Assembly (NCBI GenBank): GCA_022790855.1
Contig: JAAVYA010000024.1
Span: 1-36,039 of the forward strand
Source of the DNA: Lachnospiraceae bacterium
Lineage (GTDB): Bacteria; Bacillota; Clostridia; Lachnospirales; Lachnospiraceae
Direction: 5' to 3'
Length of the DNA: 36,039 bases
Made by a program: the position numbers and the translations under genes
The notes under the pieces: model-generated
Database searches by the model: none
What the model saw: the letters and a program-made list of their open reading frames with translations, nothing else
What the model was told of the DNA's origin: nothing
Shown: piece by piece, positions 32,372-36,039 of the stretch
Numbering within the stretch: position 1 is the stretch's first letter
Layout: each line of letters begins with the position of its first letter

Positions 32372-34221
32372 TGGAAGTAATGGGGATGAACGAAAGAAAA
32401 ATCAGTGAATTATTATACGTCCTTCGGTTGGAGAAAGACGTGGGACAAAAGAAATTATGTTGGGGATTATGTTCTCAAGGAACCTATTGCAGGTATGAAA
32501 ATGGAGAACGGACGCCGGATCGGTTGTTGTTAAATGCGATTGTTCAACGTTTGGGCAAGTCTGCGGATAAGCTGGTAACGATTCTTACCATCAAGGAATA
32601 TAGATATTTTCTATGGAAGAAAAAGGTTCTGACAGCGGTAGGCCATGAAGATATAGACGAGCTGGAACGCCTTTTAGGTGAAAAAGAAGCGTCGGACCTT
32701 ACCATTAACAAGAACCTTCAACTGCAGTTTAAGTATCGGATGCAGGCATTGGTGGCTTGGCATAAGGAAGAAGATATTGAAAAAGGGATTTCCCTGCTGG
32801 AACAGGCCGTGGAACTTACCATGCCGAATATTCGGTTTGAGAAAATGGAACGGTATTATATCAGCATTGAGGAAATGCATATCCTGTTGGAGCTGGCAAG
32901 GTTCTGGATCAAAGGCGACCGTGTGGACGAGGCTACGGATCTGCTGAATGATATCGTGGATTATTCTGACAGAAGTTATGATGATTATGAAGCAAAGGTG
33001 AAGATCTTACCGAAAGCTGTGCGGATGCTGTATCCGCTATTGATTCAAAAGAACCGGGAGCTGGAGGGGTTACTTCTGTGTAAAAAGGCCGTAGAATTAC
33101 TGTGTTGGCAGGGCGTTCTTTACGATTTGGCGGATTTGATGGAAGGATATTTAGAATGTGCCGCTAATTTGTTTGAGAATGAAGAGATGATTCGTTATAA
33201 GCGGCAGCTTCAGGCATTGCGGGAAGTCTATGAAGAATATGGAGCGGATATTTACCAGCAAAAGGAAATGAGGCTGACTTATCATAATCAAGAATTATAT
33301 TTGATTGATGAAATGATGCAGAGATTTCGAAATAAGAAAGGCGTATCACAGGATGTATTAAGTGAAGGCATTTGTACGCCAGAAACCATTTCCAGAATTG
33401 AAAGTGGAAGAAGAGGGCCAAATCCAAATAATTTCTATGCTTTGATGCGGAAGTTAGAAACAGAGCATGATTATTATAATGGAAAGTTGGAGACGAATGA
33501 TTTCTTATTGTTAGAAAAGTTGGAAGAATTAGAAAGGGCTATGTCTCTGAGGGATTGGATTGAGGCACGAAGATTGTTGGATTATCTTAAATCCAAGGTT
33601 GATATGGAGAAAAAGCAAAATCAAGAAACTTTAATAGCAATGGAAAACTGTATCTTGTTTTATGAGAAAAAAATTACATCAAAAGAGTTTGTGGAAAGAT
33701 GTGAAAGAGACATAGGTTGTGAAAATGAAGGATGGAAAAATGAGGATTTTTGGAGATTACATTTTTTTACAAACCATAAAATTACAATGCTCAATCATAT
33801 TGCATTAGGATATGAATACATGGGATATCCAGAAAAGTGTAGATATATTTTAGAACATGTAATGGAACAGCTTGATAAAAGTAAAGTTCGCTTGGAAGAT
33901 AGATATGAATCTAGTATTACAGTTGTTGGAAATTTATCTATTCTTTACGGAAAATCAGGAAATATGGAAGAGTGTTTAATGATGTGCGAAAAAGGAATTG
34001 AGGTATGCTTGGAGAGTGGTAGAGGTGCCAAATTAGTCAAATTCATAGTTAATAAGGCAGAAGCTATGGATTCGGATGTAAATGTAATAAACACTGTTAA
34101 AAGTAAAAAATATCTTCAACAGGCATATTATATTAGTGATTTACTATCGCTACATAGTATTTCTGCCTATATTGATCAATATTATCGGACTAATTATGAA
34201 CAGGATATTATATGGTATTAG
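32368..34221 (+). CDS. Large XRE-type regulator with two HTH domains and TPR-like helices (candidate RRNPP-type peptide receptor)
   Basis: 617 residues. First HTH at about 10-65 (ISELLYVLRLEKDVGQKKL, CSQGTYCRYENGERTPD); a helical TPR-like array at about 75-300; a second HTH at about 315-368 (MMQRFRNKKGVSQDVLSEG, TPETISRIESGRRGPNPNN); then a second helical array (about 375-600, with SLRDWIEARRLLDYL, HIALGYEYMGYPEKCRYIL and GNLSILYGKSGNMEECLMM). This reads as a tandem duplication of an HTH-TPR unit, the layout of peptide-sensing RRNPP regulators. Start uncertain: ATG 32368 overlaps comEB, and 32380 or 32386 are possible. The 3' half is visibly more AT-rich. Its stop overlaps the stop of the convergent secreted-peptide gene by 3 bp. 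Confidence 0.85.
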   Translation: MMEVMGMNERKISELLYVLRLEKDVGQKKLCWGLCSQGTYCRYENGERTPDRLLLNAIVQRLGKSADKLVTILTIKEYRYFLWKKKVLTAVGHEDIDELERLLGEKEASDLTINKNLQLQFKYRMQALVAWHKEEDIEKGISLLEQAVELTMPNIRFEKMERYYISIEEMHILLELARFWIKGDRVDEATDLLNDIVDYSDRSYDDYEAKVKILPKAVRMLYPLLIQKNRELEGLLLCKKAVELLCWQGVLYDLADLMEGYLECAANLFENEEMIRYKRQLQALREVYEEYGADIYQQKEMRLTYHNQELYLIDEMMQRFRNKKGVSQDVLSEGICTPETISRIESGRRGPNPNNFYALMRKLETEHDYYNGKLETNDFLLLEKLEELERAMSLRDWIEARRLLDYLKSKVDMEKKQNQETLIAMENCILFYEKKITSKEFVERCERDIGCENEGWKNEDFWRLHFFTNHKITMLNHIALGYEYMGYPEKCRYILEHVMEQLDKSKVRLEDRYESSITVVGNLSILYGKSGNMEECLMMCEKGIEVCLESGRGAKLVKFIVNKAEAMDSDVNVINTVKSKKYLQQAYYISDLLSLHSISAYIDQYYRTNYEQDIIWY

Positions 34222-34379
34222 TGACTATAGGGATCCATGGGCAACCAAGATACCTGAACATTACCTTCAGAAGCCCCACCATTATCCGTTGCAGCCGTAG
34301 TCTGCATAAAGGTACAAGCCATCATTAAGAAAAGTGCACATACAGCAGTTACAATTGCAGGTCTCATTGTTTTTTTCAT
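34218..34379 (-). CDS. Secreted small peptide, candidate pheromone precursor
   Basis: 53 residues. N-terminus MKKTMRP is basic; AIVTAVCALFLMMACTFMQ is a hydrophobic signal segment; TTAA offers a signal-peptidase-like cleavage site (MMAC is a weak lipobox); the polar tail TDNGGASEGNVQVS leads to a C-terminal WLPMDPYSH. AGGAGG lies exactly 9 nt before the ATG, a strong site, so this is a real gene despite its size. It is tail-to-tail with the HTH-TPR regulator, stops overlapping. I infer a precursor whose C-terminal part is exported, processed and sensed by that regulator. Alternatives are a secreted small effector or a lipoprotein. Confidence 0.78.
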   Translation of the reverse strand: MKKTMRPAIVTAVCALFLMMACTFMQTTAATDNGGASEGNVQVSWLPMDPYSH

Positions 34380-34388
34380 AGTAAAATA

Positions 34389-34394
34389 CCTCCT
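34389..34394 (-). promoter_or_regulatory. Ribosome binding site of the peptide gene
   Basis: AGGAGG on the minus strand, 9 nt before the start. It decides the start of this short gene. Confidence 0.8.
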
Positions 34395-34428
34395 GTTTTT
34401 TGTGTGATTTTTTGTTGTTTTTTGTTCC

Positions 34429-34450
34429 TATAATTTAACTTTAAAGGAGG
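34429..34450 (+). promoter_or_regulatory. TATAAT and strong ribosome site on the plus strand before a four-codon frame
   Basis: TATAAT (34429-34434) followed by AAAGGAGG (34443-34450) and, 9 nt later, ATG ACG TTG CAG TAA (34460-34474). No -35 box is obvious. A strong ribosome site in front of so short a frame suggests a leader-type or decayed gene. Confidence 0.3.
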
Positions 34451-34456
34451 TAAAAC
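34434..34456 (-). promoter_or_regulatory. Possible promoter of the peptide gene
   Basis: Minus strand TTGTGT (34456-34451), 17 bp, TAAATT just downstream (+ strand 34433-34428 region). The -10 is only approximate, so confidence is low. An AACGTCAT box lies immediately upstream of the -35. Confidence 0.35.
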
Positions 34457-34474
34457 ACAATGACGTTGCAGTAA

Positions 34475-34716
34475 AGAAAAATTTGCTTTAAATGTCATTA
34501 AATTTATTCCAAAAACGTCATCTACAAGTCCAAATAGGGAGCAAAAAAGTGGATTTTACAGAACATTTGTTCCAGTATTTACTATTTTCCACACAGTGGT
34601 TGTGGAATAATATAAAAAAATGTGCATAATACATGTGTTTTGCATTTCAGGAGGTATTTTGCTTCAACGTTTACATAAGTTATAGCTACATGTATATAAA
34701 ATATAATATGTGCATA
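34475..34716. other. AT-rich intergenic region between the peptide gene and exoA
   Basis: No reading frame of note. Contains TGACGT-type boxes (AATGACGTT 34459-34467, AATGTCATT 34491-34499, AACGTCAT 34514-34521), the perfect inverted repeat TTCCACA-7-TGTGGAA (34587-34607), and a 13-nt match in inverted orientation to the peptide ribosome-site region (CAGGAGGTATTTT, 34648-34660). Confidence 0.45.
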
Positions 34717-34757
34717 AGAAGGGGCTGTCGGAAACGATGGATAAGCTTCTTCTTTTT
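34717..34757 (+). terminator. Rho-independent terminator with no gene upstream
   Basis: AGAAGGGGCT / AGCTTCTTCT (10-bp stem with two G-T pairs), inner TCG-GAAA-CGA hairpin, then TTTTT. It terminates a plus-strand transcript that starts upstream and has no clear coding gene (see findings). Confidence 0.6.
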
Positions 34758-34782
34758 GTATCCAAAATTGTGGAACAAAAGA

Positions 34783-34814
34783 TACTCTCAGTGTCCTCTT
34801 TTACTCTGAGAGTA
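34783..34814. terminator. Second hairpin before exoA
   Basis: Perfect 9-bp stem TACTCTCAG / CTGAGAGTA around a 14-nt loop; the following bases are CCTTTAATTT. May be a terminator or a leader element of exoA. Confidence 0.4.
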
Positions 34815-34858
34815 CCTTTAATTTATTCATACTATTTTTGCGAAGGGAAAGATAAGAA

Positions 34859-35623
34859 ATGGTACTTGCAACTTGGAATATAAATGGATTAAGAAGCTAT
34901 CAGAAAAAATATGATTTAAAGTTATTTTTGCAAAAGTACAACATTGATATGTTACATTTACAGGAAACAAAGCTTGTGGAAGGGTGGAATATCCAAGAAG
35001 AAGTTGGCCTGCCAGAAGAATGGTATTTTTATCAAAATCTTGCATCCAGTAGAAAAGGATATGCAGGTGTCGCTAGTATTTCTAAATGGGAGCTTTCGCC
35101 CCTTTCTATTGATATGTCAAATCAACGGTTCCAGGCAGAAGGAAGGATGTTGTTATATCAATTTAGAGATTATCATATCATTAACATTTATTTTCCACAA
35201 GGAGACAGATCAAAGAAAGATGTTCCCTATAAGCTGGAAGTTTGTGATTATATCACCGCTATGGTGAAATCAAACCCTGGAAAATGGATGATATTTGGCG
35301 ATTTTAATATGGCTCAGTCAGAATTAGACTTGGCGCGGCCAAAACAGAATTATAACAATAATATGTTCACGGTGGAAGAACGGGAGAGGATGGCAGGATT
35401 GGCGAAGGCTGGCATCGTGGATGTATTTCGTTATATGTATTCTGAAGAATCACAATATACATGGTGGTCCTATTCTTATAACGCCAGAGAACGAAATGTG
35501 GGGTGGAGATTGGATTATATATTTCTATCGGAAAATGTAAAGACGAATATCAAGAGGGTTGAAATATTGAAAGATGAATTTGGATCAGATCATTGTCCGG
35601 TGTTGGTAGAAGTAGAGATATAA
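34859..35623 (+). CDS. exoA: Exodeoxyribonuclease III / AP endonuclease
   Basis: 254 residues, full-length ExoIII/Ape1 family. Catalytic motifs: ATWNINGLR (N-terminal, N7), LQETK with metal-binding E36, GDFNMAQSELDLARP (Asp/Asn), ERERM, WRLDYIFLS and the final GSDHCPV with the catalytic histidine. It repairs abasic sites and trims 3' ends in base excision repair. GAAGGGAAAG lies upstream of the ATG. Monocistronic. Some loops differ from the usual sequence (YFPQG in place of YxPNG). Confidence 0.95.
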   Translation: MVLATWNINGLRSYQKKYDLKLFLQKYNIDMLHLQETKLVEGWNIQEEVGLPEEWYFYQNLASSRKGYAGVASISKWELSPLSIDMSNQRFQAEGRMLLYQFRDYHIINIYFPQGDRSKKDVPYKLEVCDYITAMVKSNPGKWMIFGDFNMAQSELDLARPKQNYNNNMFTVEERERMAGLAKAGIVDVFRYMYSEESQYTWWSYSYNARERNVGWRLDYIFLSENVKTNIKRVEILKDEFGSDHCPVLVEVEI

Positions 35624-35908
35624 CGGATATGTAGAAAAAGTTTTTGACTATACACGAAAATTGCCATAAAGTCGGAACTCATAGAAATAGTGAGCATTGG
35701 ATCTCAATATAAAGGCATAAATTAAGAAAATTAGCTACACGAGAAACAGCCTTGTGACAGTGTCTGCAGAAATAGCGAGCATCGGATTCTGGCATCCAGA
35801 ATCCCCATTATATCTTTTCTGAAAATTAATTATAGAAGCATATCGAATAGTATGTTACAATTTTTTTTGTTGCTCACCGATACCCGCAACAGGGGGGAGG
35901 TGTCAGAG
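35624..35908. other. Intergenic region with an imperfect repeat pair and hairpin
   Basis: No gene before the small peptide at 35909. AGAAATAGTGAGCATTGGAT (35683-35702) recurs as AGAAATAGCGAGCATCGGAT (35768-35787), two mismatches in 20. The second copy runs into a perfect 9-bp hairpin GGATTCTGG-CAT-CCAGAATCC (35784-35804). Confidence 0.6.
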
Positions 35909-36007
35909 TTGGAATTTCTTACATCTTTTTTAGTTGCCGTTCTGGGCGGTGTAGCTTGCCACTACATCATCAAATGGTTAGACGGTAACGACAAGGGCAA
36001 CAACTAG
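35909..36007 (+). CDS. Small hydrophobic membrane peptide (type I toxin-like)
   Basis: 32 residues from TTG: (M)EFLTSFLVAVLGGVACHYIIKWLDGNDKGNN. One membrane helix at about 5-20, then a lysine/aspartate-rich polar tail ending in WLDGNDKGNN. The ribosome site GGGGGGAGG lies 8 nt upstream. A GTG at 35900 is in frame but overlaps that site, so TTG is preferred. The helix plus charged tail and a repeat-rich leader resemble small hydrophobic peptides of type I toxin-antitoxin loci such as Fst/BsrG (general resemblance only). No antitoxin RNA could be confirmed. Confidence 0.65.
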   Translation: MEFLTSFLVAVLGGVACHYIIKWLDGNDKGNN

Positions 36008-36012
36008 CCTAG

Positions 36013-36030
36013 TGGGTGCTTTGCCACTAT
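36013..36030 (+). terminator. Hairpin after the small peptide gene
   Basis: TAGTGG-GTGCTTTG-CCACTA, a short stem followed by TAAAAGTAAA; no T-tract inside the window, so uncertain. Confidence 0.3.
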
Positions 36031-36039
36031 AAAAGTAAA

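Noticed and set aside
34648..34660. Second peptide gene suggested by an inverted copy of CAGGAGGTATTTT
   Set aside because: The 13-nt match covers only a ribosome-site region; no ATG-led frame follows beyond a possible TTG frame of eight codons.

Overview
The window looks like chromosomal DNA of a low-to-mid GC, spore-forming Clostridia, most likely a Lachnospiraceae-type gut Firmicute. The reasons are strong AGGAGG ribosome sites, near-consensus SigA promoters (TTGACA-17-TATAAT), A/T-flanked hairpin terminators, the blocks rpsF-ssb-rpsR, gdpP-rplI-dnaB and sua5-LMW phosphatase-upp-dCMP deaminase, MecA, DUF951, DUF1858, AzlCD and sporulation-type cell-wall hydrolases (GH18 with SH3, CwlD). 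There is no rRNA, CRISPR array, prophage or insertion sequence. One tRNA is present, the initiator tRNA-fMet.

Layout. 1-3.5 kb: the end of an unknown gene, a truncated ABC ATPase (3' half only) and an intact FtsX-type permease with a long coiled coil. 3.6-8.3 kb: an HSL-type esterase (minus), a protein of unknown function, a GntP/NhaC-like carboxylate transporter behind a consensus promoter with a perfect inverted repeat, and a small membrane protein. 8.3-13.7 kb: tRNA-fMet, then sirtuin, DUF951 and a four-gene ABC-2 export module with tightly overlapping genes. 13.8-19.7 kb: core housekeeping genes rpsF-ssb-rpsR, gdpP-rplI-dnaB and a MerR-type regulator. 19.8-21.4 kb: ferredoxin, DUF1858 protein, mecA. 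21.5-23.8 kb: a Hanks-type kinase fused to a degenerate ParA/MinD-like domain, a stand-alone degenerate ParA/MinD-like protein and a 73-residue orphan. 24-28.3 kb: GH18 hydrolase, CwlD-like amidase, CmpB-like membrane protein, azlCD. 28.3-32.4 kb: galM (minus), then sua5-phosphatase-upp-dCMP deaminase.

The most notable locus is 32.4-34.8 kb. A 617-residue regulator with two XRE-type helix-turn-helix domains and TPR-like helices lies tail-to-tail (stop codons overlapping) with a 53-codon gene on the minus strand. That gene has a perfect AGGAGG site and encodes a secreted peptide: a lysine/arginine start, a hydrophobic signal segment and a short polar tail ending in WLPMDPYSH. This is the architecture of an RRNPP-type peptide-pheromone quorum-sensing pair, but with an unusual double-HTH receptor whose second half is much more AT-rich than its first. 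The last 400 bases hold a second overlooked small gene, a 32-residue hydrophobic peptide starting with TTG, which resembles type I toxin-like peptides.

Limits: family calls come from motifs read by eye. No homology search, structure prediction or GC plot was run. Promoters, operators and terminators are pattern-based predictions.
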